A DNA stretch of 64,000 nucleotides. Source: Leptospiraceae bacterium. Lineage in GTDB: Bacteria; Spirochaetota; Leptospiria; Leptospirales; Leptospiraceae. The position numbers were made by a program, and so were the translations under genes. Below, piece by piece: positions 45,098 through 54,259 of the stretch (its first letter is position 1; each line of letters starts with the position of its first letter). The DNA lies in contig JAKRSH010000007.1 in the NCBI GenBank assembly GCA_022402465.1, forward strand, positions 248,001 through 312,000, in the 5' to 3' direction. The notes beneath the pieces are model-generated. The model saw only the letters and a list, made by a program, of their open reading frames with translations. It ran no database searches and had not been told where the DNA came from.

Positions 45098-45793
45098 TTA
45101 TAACTCTATAAATTTATTGATATCCTTTTGCTTTCCAAAGAGAATTAAAGTATCCTCACTCTTAAACCTTTCATCCCCCGAAAGAATTCCAAGAATAGAT
45201 ATTTCTTTTTCATCTTCATTTCTTCGCCTCGAGACTGGTTTAGTTCGTCGTTTAATTGTAATTATATTCAAACTAAATTTTTCTCTAAGCATAGCCTCTT
45301 GAATTTGAGTTCCTACCAATGACTCAGGTATTTTTACTTCAGCAATACGGTATTCATCGGAAAGAAAAAGATTCGAGATGAGACTTCCGTGCCTTAGCAT
45401 TTCAGCCATATTCGTCGCTGCTGTTTCCTCTGGATTAAAAAAGAAATCAACACCGATTAACTTAAGAATTCTTTTTTGTAATTCTGTTTTATATCTAGCG
45501 AATATTTGCTTAACGCCAATTTGCTTTAGTATATCCGCTGCAACAACCAAGGCCTCGAAATTTTCTGCGACGGATATGACCACAATGTCCATTTCGTCCA
45601 GACCCTGTGATCTAAGAGCATGGTCATCCGTTGCATCCAGACGAACTGATGCAGTACAAATATCCTTAACATCCTCCACCGTTGACTGAGCTATATCAAT
45701 TGCTAAAACCTCATGCCCTTCCAAAAATAGTCTTTCAACTAAAACTTTTCCAAAACTTCCTAAGCCAATTACAGCAATTTTTTTTCTAATCAT
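45098..45793 (-). CDS. trkA: Trk/Ktr potassium uptake regulatory subunit (RCK domain)
   Basis: A 231-residue protein. The N-terminal RCK Rossmann fold begins IAVIGLGSFGK (G10, G12, G15), with VLAIDIAQ for the ribose-binding acid. The domain ends in the usual C-terminal RCK_C-like part (RIAEVKIPESLVGTQIQE). It binds NAD(H) or ATP and gates the TrkH/KtrB channel. The single RCK unit and the length match KtrA better than the doubled TrkA of E. coli. It starts one base after trkH on the same strand, so the two are co-transcribed. Confidence 0.93.
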   Translation of the reverse strand: MIRKKIAVIGLGSFGKVLVERLFLEGHEVLAIDIAQSTVEDVKDICTASVRLDATDDHALRSQGLDEMDIVVISVAENFEALVVAADILKQIGVKQIFARYKTELQKRILKLIGVDFFFNPEETAATNMAEMLRHGSLISNLFLSDEYRIAEVKIPESLVGTQIQEAMLREKFSLNIITIKRRTKPVSRRRNEDEKEISILGILSGDERFKSEDTLILFGKQKDINKFIEL

Positions 45794-45794
45794 T

Positions 45795-47606
45795 TTATGT
45801 TACAACAACCTCTTCTTCAGGATATTGGTAATTCGATACGTCTTCTTCTTTTATCATAACTAAGGCTAAGTTAAATACCCCAACTCTTCCAACAAACATA
45901 ACGACCATTATGACAATTTTACCAAAAAGGGATAAACTTTCCGTTAGACCTCTAGACAGACCCACTGTCCCGTAGGCTGAAACAATTTCAAAAGCTAAAT
46001 CTAAAAAGTTTCCATTCTCTGAAAATGTAAGAAGAAATAAGGATGCAAAAATTACAAAGAAGGATAACAAAATAGTTGCGGAAGCTCGTGAAATGCTATT
46101 TCTTGAAATTGTTCTTTTTCCAAATTCGACATTAGTTTTTCCTCTAAAGTTGATCCATATATTCAGAATTGCTATTGAAAAGGTAGTAGTTTTTATTCCG
46201 CCACCAGTTGAGGTGGGACTTGCTCCTATCCACATAAATAAAAGTGAAAAGAAGATTATAGATTCACTTAAATAACTCATATCTATGGAATTAAAACCTG
46301 CCGTACGCAATGTAACAGAATAGAACATTGAGTGAAATATTTGATCAACAAAGCTCATTCCTTTTAATGATTGATTTTGTTCAATCAATAGAAAGGAAAT
46401 CGAACCTAAACCAAACAATAATGCACTAGTGATCAGTACTAATTTAGCTGAAACTGAATATCGAATCTTTGGATTTCCTGGATTCAGAATTTTTTTGTAT
46501 GTTTGACTCAATAACGGAAATCCAATTCCACCAAGTGTTATTAGAATCATGGAAATTGATAAAAAAAGTTTTGATTGGAAAATTTCAATTGTGGCATATC
46601 CATTTGGAAAAAGGCTAAATCCTGCATTGCAAAAGGAAGAAACGGAATGAAAGATTGCAAGAAAGATTCTATCGAAATTGGACCTAGCTATTGTATCAGG
46701 AATAGAGTAATACATAAAAATAGAACCTATACCTTCAATCACAAAGGAGAATATTGCTATTCTTAATAACAAATACTTTACTTCACCTAGGGACTGTTCA
46801 CTCAATAAATCTTTCATTAATAGTTTATCTGTAACAGATGTTTTGCCGGTAAGAAAGATTCCAAAAAAACTTGCAAGAGTCATGATTCCTAATCCACCTG
46901 CTTGCATTAGAAGAATTAATATAACTTGACCAGTAAATGTAAATGAATCAGAAATATTGATTGTGGCAAGTCCAGTAACACAGGTTGCACTTACAGCTGT
47001 AAATAAAATATCAATCGTAGGAATAGATTTAGTTAAAGCTTTTGGTAAGTGCAATAGTACAGATCCAAACAGAATAATAAAAGCGAAGCTTCCAACAAAA
47101 ATAGTAGAAGGACTGAACTTTTTCACATCATAAAATTTTGTATTTCGAATTAAATGTGATAGATTAGAAAAAAGAAAAAATGCCTGAGTAATAGACAAGA
47201 AAAGTAATCCTGCTTTTTCAGGAGCTAAATAAATTAATAGTTCGTCCTTGAAAAATTTTTGTAAAAGAACAAGTACAATAATAGAAAATTCTACTAAGTG
47301 AGTTTTAAAATATTCCCAAAATTTGGAGCTAGTGAATAAGAAGGCAGATATTTCGTAAATAAGGAGAAAATTTATTATTATATTTACTATAGATGAAATG
47401 GTATTGATCCAGGAAACTGGATAATAGAATCCAAATTCCATGATTAAAATTACTGCAGAAGCTATTCCTGAAAGTACATACAGAAATTGACCCCAGGCTA
47501 AGAGATTAGCTACGTATATTGCGTTTATAAATATTTTAAAATTTCTCGAAAATTCTAAAATATGATAAAGGAAAATGTAAGCTTTTTTCTTAAATCTATG
47601 ATTCAT
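45795..47606 (-). CDS. trkH: Trk/Ktr potassium uptake channel subunit
   Basis: A 603-residue membrane protein. The four selectivity-filter loops of the TrkH/KtrB family are present: TCVTGLAT, FCNAGFSLF, LRTAGFNS and YGTVGLSRG. Its last part contains the charged hairpin typical of the family. Before the first filter there is a membrane region of about 180 residues, longer than in KtrB, with several extra helices. Overall length lies between KtrB (about 450) and large TrkH-like forms. The start overlaps the preceding hypothetical gene by ATGA, and trkA follows. Confidence 0.9.
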   Translation of the reverse strand: MNHRFKKKAYIFLYHILEFSRNFKIFINAIYVANLLAWGQFLYVLSGIASAVILIMEFGFYYPVSWINTISSIVNIIINFLLIYEISAFLFTSSKFWEYFKTHLVEFSIIVLVLLQKFFKDELLIYLAPEKAGLLFLSITQAFFLFSNLSHLIRNTKFYDVKKFSPSTIFVGSFAFIILFGSVLLHLPKALTKSIPTIDILFTAVSATCVTGLATINISDSFTFTGQVILILLMQAGGLGIMTLASFFGIFLTGKTSVTDKLLMKDLLSEQSLGEVKYLLLRIAIFSFVIEGIGSIFMYYSIPDTIARSNFDRIFLAIFHSVSSFCNAGFSLFPNGYATIEIFQSKLFLSISMILITLGGIGFPLLSQTYKKILNPGNPKIRYSVSAKLVLITSALLFGLGSISFLLIEQNQSLKGMSFVDQIFHSMFYSVTLRTAGFNSIDMSYLSESIIFFSLLFMWIGASPTSTGGGIKTTTFSIAILNIWINFRGKTNVEFGKRTISRNSISRASATILLSFFVIFASLFLLTFSENGNFLDLAFEIVSAYGTVGLSRGLTESLSLFGKIVIMVVMFVGRVGVFNLALVMIKEEDVSNYQYPEEEVVVT

Positions 47607-48313
47607 GGAGAAGTTACTGCAATATCTTCATCCTTAGGCCATTCCGTTCCGTGTATTTTCTTATGTTCTTCTAATTTTTTTAAATCTTGGTAAGCATTAG
47701 CAGCTGATAAACTACTTGTCCCAGTAATCATTAAAATAGAACCTTCAATCATTCTTTCGATTCCTAGTAATCCCGCAGCACCAGCAGAAACCCCAAGAGC
47801 AAATGGCATAGTAAGAAAAAATATAATTTGAAATCTTCTTAACTTAGATTCTTTATAAACAGTTTCTTCTTTAAATTTCAATCGATCCTTTTCTTTTTTA
47901 CTTCGATTTTGCGATTGGTTAGTCAATGAGTTATTTACGGCTTCCTGGTTGACTTCCCCAGTTATTGGATTAATCAATGGAGCTGGTGTATTTCTACTAT
48001 TAGCTTGATTCACATTCTGGTTATTTTGTTGAGTTATTTGATTTTGAATACTACCAGCACCTGGTATGCTAAGAAGTGGATCATACAATCTTCCAACTTT
48101 CTTAGGAGTAACAACAAAGTTTTTTTCATTTCTAGGAGGAATGGTGTAGGTAGAGAATCTTTCTTCCCCTTCTGTTTCAGACTCTCCTCTAGGAAGGTTT
48201 CTTAAGTCCATATTGTATTCATCATAAAAACCAGTTCCACTTTGTGGAAGCAATTGAGATGATACAAAAAATATAGCAAGAATGCTTAAGAAGGATGTAA
48301 ACCTACGAAACAT
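47603..48313 (-). CDS. signal-peptide protein of the Trk operon
   Basis: A 236-residue protein with a signal peptide (FLSILAIFFVSSQLLPQ). The mature N-terminal region is polar, rich in Asn, Gln and Thr (for example TQQNNQNVNQANSRN). A long helical hydrophobic segment (RFQIIFFLTMPFALGVSAGA, near residue 165) and a final basic helix suggest membrane anchorage at the C-terminal third. I do not recognise it. It overlaps trkH by four bases (ATGA), so it probably belongs to the potassium-uptake transcript. Confidence 0.6.
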   Translation of the reverse strand: MFRRFTSFLSILAIFFVSSQLLPQSGTGFYDEYNMDLRNLPRGESETEGEERFSTYTIPPRNEKNFVVTPKKVGRLYDPLLSIPGAGSIQNQITQQNNQNVNQANSRNTPAPLINPITGEVNQEAVNNSLTNQSQNRSKKEKDRLKFKEETVYKESKLRRFQIIFFLTMPFALGVSAGAAGLLGIERMIEGSILMITGTSSLSAANAYQDLKKLEEHKKIHGTEWPKDEDIAVTSP

Positions 48314-48343
48314 TCTATAAGCTTCTAACTGCTTGCAAATTGG

Positions 48344-49660
48344 TCAACTCGATTTAGATCTACCGGAAAGCAGAGAACTTGTGTATAAAAATGATTTTGT
48401 TCGAATAGTTTCAATTTCTTCTTCAGAAAGACCCATCTCTTTAGCTTTACTATATTCTTTTCGTAGATTCGTATCAAAAATTCCAGGATCATCTGAGCCA
48501 ATTGTGACCTTAACTTTATTTTCCACAAATCTCTTCAATGGATGTTCCGTAGAATTATGTATCATACCAATATAAAAATTCGAACTGGGACAAGACTCAA
48601 TTATTGAGTTTGATTCTTTTATATAGTTTAAGATATAATCTTGCAATGTTCTTAGGTATTGAATTGTTAACTCATCAAAATGAAATTCAATATTTTGATT
48701 GGATATTGGAGAATGGTGGCATTCTTTTAATTTTTTTTCTATTTCTTGCTTAGAATAATATTCACCAAATTTTAAAATCTCTTCGTGGAATCTTAATTCC
48801 CACTTGAGTTGGTCTACTCTTTCCTTTATACTTTCTTTGCGTATGCTATTCGCAAAATAATTCGGATCCAGTCCAAGTGCAATGCAATGTCCTAATCGAT
48901 GAGCACCATTTCTTACTGACTCCCAAACCCACCTTGAAGCAGAAAAAGGTGTCTTATCCTCATAACTTTCCGCTACATGGTATACAATAGCTAAAGCAGA
49001 ATTAGGACTTTGCTTATTATCCGATAGAACTCTATTGAAAAAATCTTCTTTCTCTTTTGGTGGAAAGCCTTCTTCAATATGGCAGAAATCTATTCCTGTT
49101 AGTCGATCATTCACCAAGGAATCTTTAACCATCAATTCCTTTAGCCAGCTATAATTTTCTAAAGTATTTTGATTTCTATGAAGCGATAGAATAGCCTCTG
49201 AACGAATATTCAATCCTTCTTTTAATGCTAAAGCTTCACCTTCAATTAGTCCGTAGCAAATGGCTTGAATTCTTTTCTCAAAAATATCCCTCTCTTCATT
49301 GGGCGGAAACATGATTCTATATTCTGTATGACTTACATTTTCTCTTGAATGATCGAGTACAATTTGTTCAGCAAGATTTTTCATTTCTTCTATTGTAAAT
49401 GGTACTAAAGCAATGATAAGGTTGAATTTTGCTTGAAATTCAGGAAAAGGCCCTCGATGATTAAAGTAGTATAATTTTGAAAATTTTTCTAAAGTATCAT
49501 ATTCTTCAAAGAATTTCGAGGGATCAATTATACGACCATAGGCCTTCTCATAGCTATCAGTAAATAGATTCCATCTAGGATTTGGATTTCTTTTGCCTAT
49601 TGTATACAATCTTTCAGCAGTCAAAGATCCATACAAATGGTTGTGTAACTCACAATACAT
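48344..49660 (-). CDS. adenosine deaminase-family hydrolase
   Basis: A 438-residue amidohydrolase-type enzyme. The metal motif HxH is in ELHNHLYGSL (H6, H8). Next come YHVAESYEDKT (His and acid of the purine pocket), GAHRLGHCIALGL, and the metal Asp pair GSDDPGIF, all in the usual order. Purine deaminases of this family are about 330-380 residues, so this one is longer, with extra helices after the first third. The substrate may be adenosine, adenine or a modified purine. A second family member lies at 57349. Confidence 0.85.
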   Translation of the reverse strand: MYCELHNHLYGSLTAERLYTIGKRNPNPRWNLFTDSYEKAYGRIIDPSKFFEEYDTLEKFSKLYYFNHRGPFPEFQAKFNLIIALVPFTIEEMKNLAEQIVLDHSRENVSHTEYRIMFPPNEERDIFEKRIQAICYGLIEGEALALKEGLNIRSEAILSLHRNQNTLENYSWLKELMVKDSLVNDRLTGIDFCHIEEGFPPKEKEDFFNRVLSDNKQSPNSALAIVYHVAESYEDKTPFSASRWVWESVRNGAHRLGHCIALGLDPNYFANSIRKESIKERVDQLKWELRFHEEILKFGEYYSKQEIEKKLKECHHSPISNQNIEFHFDELTIQYLRTLQDYILNYIKESNSIIESCPSSNFYIGMIHNSTEHPLKRFVENKVKVTIGSDDPGIFDTNLRKEYSKAKEMGLSEEEIETIRTKSFLYTSSLLSGRSKSS

Positions 49661-49663
49661 ATA

Positions 49664-50278
49664 CTATTTGACTTTTTTAGAATTTAATTCAGATTGAAAG
49701 CTTAATTCTTTATAAATTTTCTCTACTGTTAAATTATTCATTTCTGAGAAATTTTCTTTTCGAATCATTTTACCAGATGAACTGTATGTTGTTAAAAGCA
49801 TTGTTTTTTTTCTTAATCCACTTTTAAGTTCACCTTTTGAATCAAAATACAATGGTTCAATTCTATCATTTTTCAAAAGAGATTTGATTTGATTTAAATC
49901 TTGAATGGAAAGATTTTCTGTTTCTATAAAAGCTATAAATTTATAGCTATCTTCTTTACCATAAATATGATTTTGCATCAACCAGTAAATTTTGCGTGCC
50001 AGGCTTTTGCAGAGCTTCCAATCTTCTGGATAACAACCCATGATAATTGCATTCTTATTCTTTAAATTAGAATTTGATATGGATTCTTCAAATTGATTTT
50101 TCATACCAAATACTGGCATTTCTGTCTTATTTTCTTTAGCGATTAAGGAAAGATTTGAGCTAAACAAATTTTGCAAGAAAAAGACTAGCATGAAAAAGAG
50201 AATCTTCTTATACTTAACAGAGATGAATCTTAAGATTTCATATCTCTGTAAATTTAAAGTATATCTATTATCAGCCAT
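49664..50278 (-). CDS. exported thioredoxin-like protein, start uncertain
   Basis: The frame is open to 50296. An ATG at 50278 is used here, and one at 50191 (giving the hydrophobic segment MLVFFLQNLFSSNL) is possible, since the upstream part overlaps the divergent gene. The mature part resembles a small thioredoxin-like fold: NAIIMGCYPEDWKLCKSL, then IEPLYFDSKGELK and TTYSSSGKMIRK. The two Cys are six apart and are not a CxxC pair. I do not know the family. It ends three bases from the adenosine-deaminase-like gene on the same strand. Confidence 0.5.
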   Translation of the reverse strand: MADNRYTLNLQRYEILRFISVKYKKILFFMLVFFLQNLFSSNLSLIAKENKTEMPVFGMKNQFEESISNSNLKNKNAIIMGCYPEDWKLCKSLARKIYWLMQNHIYGKEDSYKFIAFIETENLSIQDLNQIKSLLKNDRIEPLYFDSKGELKSGLRKKTMLLTTYSSSGKMIRKENFSEMNNLTVEKIYKELSFQSELNSKKVK

Positions 50279-51098
50279 TCTAGTTTTAGACTGCACATCT
50301 TCTCAAAATCGGGAAATGAAATTAATCGATCAGGATGAGAGTTTTGCAATCTTTGAATTAAGTAATAAGGAAACACTTTCTTTTCAAGAGTCTATTTCCT
50401 CTTCCACTATTTCAGAAACTATTCTAGAAAGTAAATCCGAATGGAACCCTATAATTATAGAAGCATTATTGAAATCAACCTTAGTTATACAGGCATCGCT
50501 TTTTATCAGTACTCCTTCCAAGATTTTTTCCAAGGATGAAACATACAAATACCTCTCCTTAGCAATTTCGCAAAGACTTCAAAACACCCAAGGTTCTTAT
50601 CCACCTACAACTTATTTTGTAGTTGTAAAGGAAAATGATGACTTGGCCCCTTTTACAAAAATTCTAAGAACATCTTTTTATATTTTTTTGAATCAAGGCA
50701 GAGTTCATATTTATTTTGGTGAAATTCGGGAAAGTATCAGCTTTCTAACTCCCTATACATTCAGTGATTGGGTATCTTCTCAAAAATTTACTGTTTCCAA
50801 GAAAGGAAAATCAAGAATTACTTTTTTAGAAAATAGAGTTTTAGATGCAGAATTGTTAACTTCAAAAGATAAAGAACAGAAAGAGTATTATCTCGATGCA
50901 ATATCTTGGAGATTCAAATTCGATAAGCCATCTAATCTGAGTGAGAATAAAAAAGGAATCGAAAAGAAAAACGAATCTTCCAATTTGCCAAAGGATACAG
51001 AGGCTAGGCTTAGACTATTGGAGGACTTGAAGAAAAAAGGATTAATCACCTTAGAGGAATACAATACAAAGAGAAAATCTATCTTAGATGAAATTTAA
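50223..51098 (+). CDS. lipoprotein with C-terminal SHOCT-like motif
   Basis: The ATG at 50223 gives a 24-residue lipoprotein signal ending AILVLDC; an upstream ATG at 50190 exists in frame. The mature part of about 230 residues has strand-rich stretches and no recognisable enzyme motif. The last 32 residues (LRLLEDLKKKGLITLEEY-type ending) form a SHOCT motif, a short helical module often found at protein C-termini with a presumed assembly role. Its stop is interlocked with cysE in TTAA. Confidence 0.65.
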   Translation: MNLKISYLCKFKVYLLSAILVLDCTSSQNREMKLIDQDESFAIFELSNKETLSFQESISSSTISETILESKSEWNPIIIEALLKSTLVIQASLFISTPSKIFSKDETYKYLSLAISQRLQNTQGSYPPTTYFVVVKENDDLAPFTKILRTSFYIFLNQGRVHIYFGEIRESISFLTPYTFSDWVSSQKFTVSKKGKSRITFLENRVLDAELLTSKDKEQKEYYLDAISWRFKFDKPSNLSENKKGIEKKNESSNLPKDTEARLRLLEDLKKKGLITLEEYNTKRKSILDEI

Positions 51099-51814
51099 AT
51101 ACCATCCCCATTGATAAAGTTTTGAATCATCTCATTGTCGTCTTTAGTATCTTCAATGTGCATAGAATCAACTTTTCGTAAATCCTCGTACAATTTGTTG
51201 ATTTGTTTTTGTTGTGTTTCAATTTTTTCTAAAACTACAGAAAATACTTTTGCTACAGGATCTGGCATTTCTCCATGATCTAACATATTATTGGTATCAT
51301 CATTTACTCCAGTAGCTGTCTTCACAATTTTCCCTGGAATCCCAACAACAGTACAGCCCTTGGGCACATTTCGCATAACAACAGATCCAGCACCGACTCT
51401 ACAATTCTCTTCTATGGTGATATTCCCTAAAATTTTTGCTCCTGCTCCTACCACTACATTCCTTCGAAGTGTAGGATGTCTCTTACCGGATTCTTTACCT
51501 GTACCGCCTAAAGTAACTCCTTGGTAAATGAGACAACCCTCTTCAATGATGGCAGTCTCTCCAATTACTACCCCCTGACCATGATCTATCATAATTCCGT
51601 TAGCAATTTTCGCTCCAGGGTGAATATCTATTCCAGTAAACATTCTGGTAAAATAATTGATCAATCTAGGAAATAGGGGAATCTTTAAAACATAGAGTAG
51701 GTGGGCAATCTTATGGAACCAAAGTGCATGCAAACCTGGGTAACAAAGTATAATTTCGATTATGGATCTTGCAGCAGGGTCAAATTTTCTAATTGCTTTG
51801 ATATTTTTAAACAT
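51095..51814 (-). CDS. cysE: serine O-acetyltransferase
   Basis: Makes O-acetylserine, the carbon skeleton for cysteine. The left-handed beta-helix hexapeptide repeats are clear (GIMIDHGQGVVIGETAII, then LRRNVVVGAGAKILGNI and VGAGSVVMRNVPKGC). The catalytic HGQG/H region (IDHGQGV) and GGTGKESGKRHP loop match the family. The 239-residue length is typical of the short form. It is divergent from the M50 protease gene. No cysK is adjacent. Confidence 0.92.
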   Translation of the reverse strand: MFKNIKAIRKFDPAARSIIEIILCYPGLHALWFHKIAHLLYVLKIPLFPRLINYFTRMFTGIDIHPGAKIANGIMIDHGQGVVIGETAIIEEGCLIYQGVTLGGTGKESGKRHPTLRRNVVVGAGAKILGNITIEENCRVGAGSVVMRNVPKGCTVVGIPGKIVKTATGVNDDTNNMLDHGEMPDPVAKVFSVVLEKIETQQKQINKLYEDLRKVDSMHIEDTKDDNEMIQNFINGDGI

Positions 51815-51893
51815 AATTTCTAACTCTAAACAGATCCTTCTTATCTCCAGTTTTTAGGAAATAGTTATTGAATCAAGATTCTTATTCCTTAAT

Positions 51894-51903
51894 CTAAGCT
51901 TAG
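51894..51903. promoter_or_regulatory. 10-base palindrome in the cysE/M50 intergenic region
   Basis: CTAAGCTTAG is a perfect palindrome 12 bases before the plus-strand TTG start, in a divergent 100-base gap. It might be an operator, though a short palindrome like this can occur by chance. Confidence 0.3.
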
Positions 51904-51914
51904 GTAGCAGCACA

Positions 51915-52835
51915 TTGAAAACTAAAACCTATACTATTCATATATTTCTATTCGTAGCAACTTTTCTTTCTATGACATTTCGGGAGAATTTTTTAGCAGT
52001 TTTTGGAATATTGGATTTAAATACAAGCCTAGCTATTTTCTGGTCAGAAATTTGGTATTCCTTCCCGCTTATTTTCATACTGTTTGCTCATGAAATGGGT
52101 CACTATATACCATCTAGGCTTTATGAGCTAAAGGTTTCCTTACCTTATTTCATTCCCTTTCCATACAATCCAATTGGAACTATGGGTGCAGTGATCAAAA
52201 TAAAAGAACCTATTCGAAACAAAATTCAACTCTTTGATATTGGTGTGGGTGGCCCCTTGATGAGTTTAATTCTTTCCATACCTTGCTGGATTGTTGGGAT
52301 CTATCTTTCAGACTTAATTCCCATAGATCCAAGTGTAGATACTTCAAATTTCCTTTTCTTTGGAGATAGTTTGTTTACATATTGGACCGGGCAGTGGATA
52401 CTCGGACCTTATGATCCAAACTTATTTGACATTCATATTCATGCACTTGCCAAGGCTGGATGGGTAGGTTTACTCATTACTGCAATCAATCTTCTCCCTT
52501 TTGGTCAGTTGGATGGAGGGCATATCATTTATGCAATTTTTGGTGAAAAATATAGAACTTGGATTTATTATCTTTTTATCGCCTTTCTATCTTTATCTTT
52601 AGTTAATTTTGGTTGGTTGCTTTGGGCATTTATCATTTTTTATTTCATCAAAATTGAGCATCCTTTTACACCAGATTCTGATCATCCTAGAATGGGAAAG
52701 AACCGAAAGTACTTAGGATACTTTATGCTTTTAAGTCTATTTTTTATATTTGTTCCTTCACCAATTTCTTTTGGAACTAAACCAGGTGAAGACTCTTTGC
52801 TTTTCGAAATCTGGAGGTTTGTTCTTGAAAACTAA
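51915..52835 (+). CDS. M50-type site-2-protease-like membrane metalloprotease
   Basis: A 306-residue membrane protein starting at TTG, with AGGTAG upstream. The zinc motif HEMGH is in LFAHEMGHYIPSRL, and the third ligand, Asp, is in LLPFGQLDGGHII near residue 200. Several hydrophobic segments surround both. Members cut membrane proteins, for example in regulated intramembrane proteolysis. It leads a transcription unit: the next gene starts within its last 11 bases. No PDZ domain is present, so it is a minimal-type S2P. Confidence 0.87.
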   Translation: MKTKTYTIHIFLFVATFLSMTFRENFLAVFGILDLNTSLAIFWSEIWYSFPLIFILFAHEMGHYIPSRLYELKVSLPYFIPFPYNPIGTMGAVIKIKEPIRNKIQLFDIGVGGPLMSLILSIPCWIVGIYLSDLIPIDPSVDTSNFLFFGDSLFTYWTGQWILGPYDPNLFDIHIHALAKAGWVGLLITAINLLPFGQLDGGHIIYAIFGEKYRTWIYYLFIAFLSLSLVNFGWLLWAFIIFYFIKIEHPFTPDSDHPRMGKNRKYLGYFMLLSLFFIFVPSPISFGTKPGEDSLLFEIWRFVLEN

Positions 52836-54255
52836 TTCGAAATATTTTATTTCCCTTGCTCTAGCATTCAATCTCATCTTGATTCCCAATCTATTTTCTC
52901 AAGAACAAAGAGATTACCCAGTTACTGATAAAGCTTACGGAATTACTTGGGATGGAACCTATCTTTACTATTTAGATTCTGATCGTCGAGCGATCATTCG
53001 CTACCTAGATAATGGCGAGCAAGAAGTATTTAATCTCGGGCTTGCAAATATGAAAGGAATAAGTTTCGATAGCAAGGAAGGAAGACTTCTTGTTACAGCG
53101 CCTAAGGTTATTCTTAAGCTTGATCCGAATACGGGTGGAGTTGTTGAGCGCATTCCTATTCCCCTAACTCTTGTTGGGGGAATTGCATCAGCCGACGGAA
53201 CCTATTTTCTTCTTGATTTAGAATCGGGAAAAATCCGTTTTATGGATAAGGCAACTGGTTTACTTGTTGGTGGTTTTCTAACAGATAGAGCCTCTCCCCG
53301 TGATCTAACCTATGGGAAGGATTCGCTTTGGGTTAGTGATTCTTCCAATGGAACAGTCTATCGTTACAATCCAAACAATGGGAATATTACGGGTTCTATC
53401 CAAGCGCCGGCTGATGAGATTCGTGGTATTTTATTTTCTGGAGCAAAACTATGGGTGGTGGATCGAGCAAGTAAACAAATTCGCTCTATCCCTTTTGTAG
53501 AAACAGATCGTTTTATTTCTTCAGGTGAAACAGAAGTAAATGTAACTTATAAAATTCACTATAAGCTCCCAGATATTTCACTTGCCAAATCAGAAATAGC
53601 AATCCTACAACCACCTACAAATGAAAACCAAAGGATAAGAAATCTGGAAGCAACTTCAAAAGGGTTTCGCAATGGAACTATGAATCGTTCCAGATCATTC
53701 AATAAAAAGTTAGACCTTAGTTCAGATCGTGGCAACCAATCCACAACACTTACCTTTCAAGCAAGAATTGCAAATACAGCTTACTATATTGATGATCGTT
53801 TCCTCAAAAGGAAGGAAGCCATTCCTGATGAGTTAAATCGATTTAGAATTCCAGAAAAAGAGAATCTCAAAATTTCTCCGAATGATGCACTAGGTGTTTT
53901 TAATTCATGCTTAATATCCTCCAAGCAAGCGGAAGATGTCCATGCTAAATTAATTGATAAAGGTTTTGCTTCTCAATTAACAAGGGGAGTTCGCTGGAAC
54001 AAAAAAGATTTTACAACAAGTACTATGGATTCCTTAAATGCATACTTTCCTGGATTCGGATGGATTCCTATTTCTATCAATAATCTAAAGCCTTCCAAGG
54101 AAAACAGAACCTATTTTGCAACAGAGGATGAACTAATTCTCTACCAATCAGACAATATGGAAAAAATAGAATCTCCCGTTTACTTCCGAAATTCACCAAC
54201 AGATGAATGGACGCAACTAGATGCTCGCTGGGAGATCACTATCAATAGAAAATAA
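52825..54255 (+). CDS. exported beta-propeller protein with transglutaminase-like end
   Basis: The start is a TTG at 52825, with GGAGG eight bases upstream; an ATG at 52750 in frame lies deep in the protease gene and is unlikely. The 476-residue protein has a signal peptide (SLALAFNLILIPNLFSQ). Residues about 30-220 have YVTN/NHL-type propeller phrases (YGITWDGTYLYYLDSDRRA, LTYGKDSLWVSDSSNGTV). The rest contains FPGFGWIPI, like the end of a transglutaminase core, but no catalytic Cys-His-Asp set. It may be a non-enzymatic relative. It is followed by a lipoprotein gene after 4 bases. Confidence 0.65.
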   Translation: MKTNSKYFISLALAFNLILIPNLFSQEQRDYPVTDKAYGITWDGTYLYYLDSDRRAIIRYLDNGEQEVFNLGLANMKGISFDSKEGRLLVTAPKVILKLDPNTGGVVERIPIPLTLVGGIASADGTYFLLDLESGKIRFMDKATGLLVGGFLTDRASPRDLTYGKDSLWVSDSSNGTVYRYNPNNGNITGSIQAPADEIRGILFSGAKLWVVDRASKQIRSIPFVETDRFISSGETEVNVTYKIHYKLPDISLAKSEIAILQPPTNENQRIRNLEATSKGFRNGTMNRSRSFNKKLDLSSDRGNQSTTLTFQARIANTAYYIDDRFLKRKEAIPDELNRFRIPEKENLKISPNDALGVFNSCLISSKQAEDVHAKLIDKGFASQLTRGVRWNKKDFTTSTMDSLNAYFPGFGWIPISINNLKPSKENRTYFATEDELILYQSDNMEKIESPVYFRNSPTDEWTQLDARWEITINRK

Positions 54256-54259
54256 GATA

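Noticed and set aside
50189-50192. Second shared-start CATG between the divergent 49664 and 50223 genes
   Set aside because: The plus-strand lipoprotein signal fits better from 50223, and the minus-strand start is uncertain, so an interlocked start here is not supported as it is for prfA.
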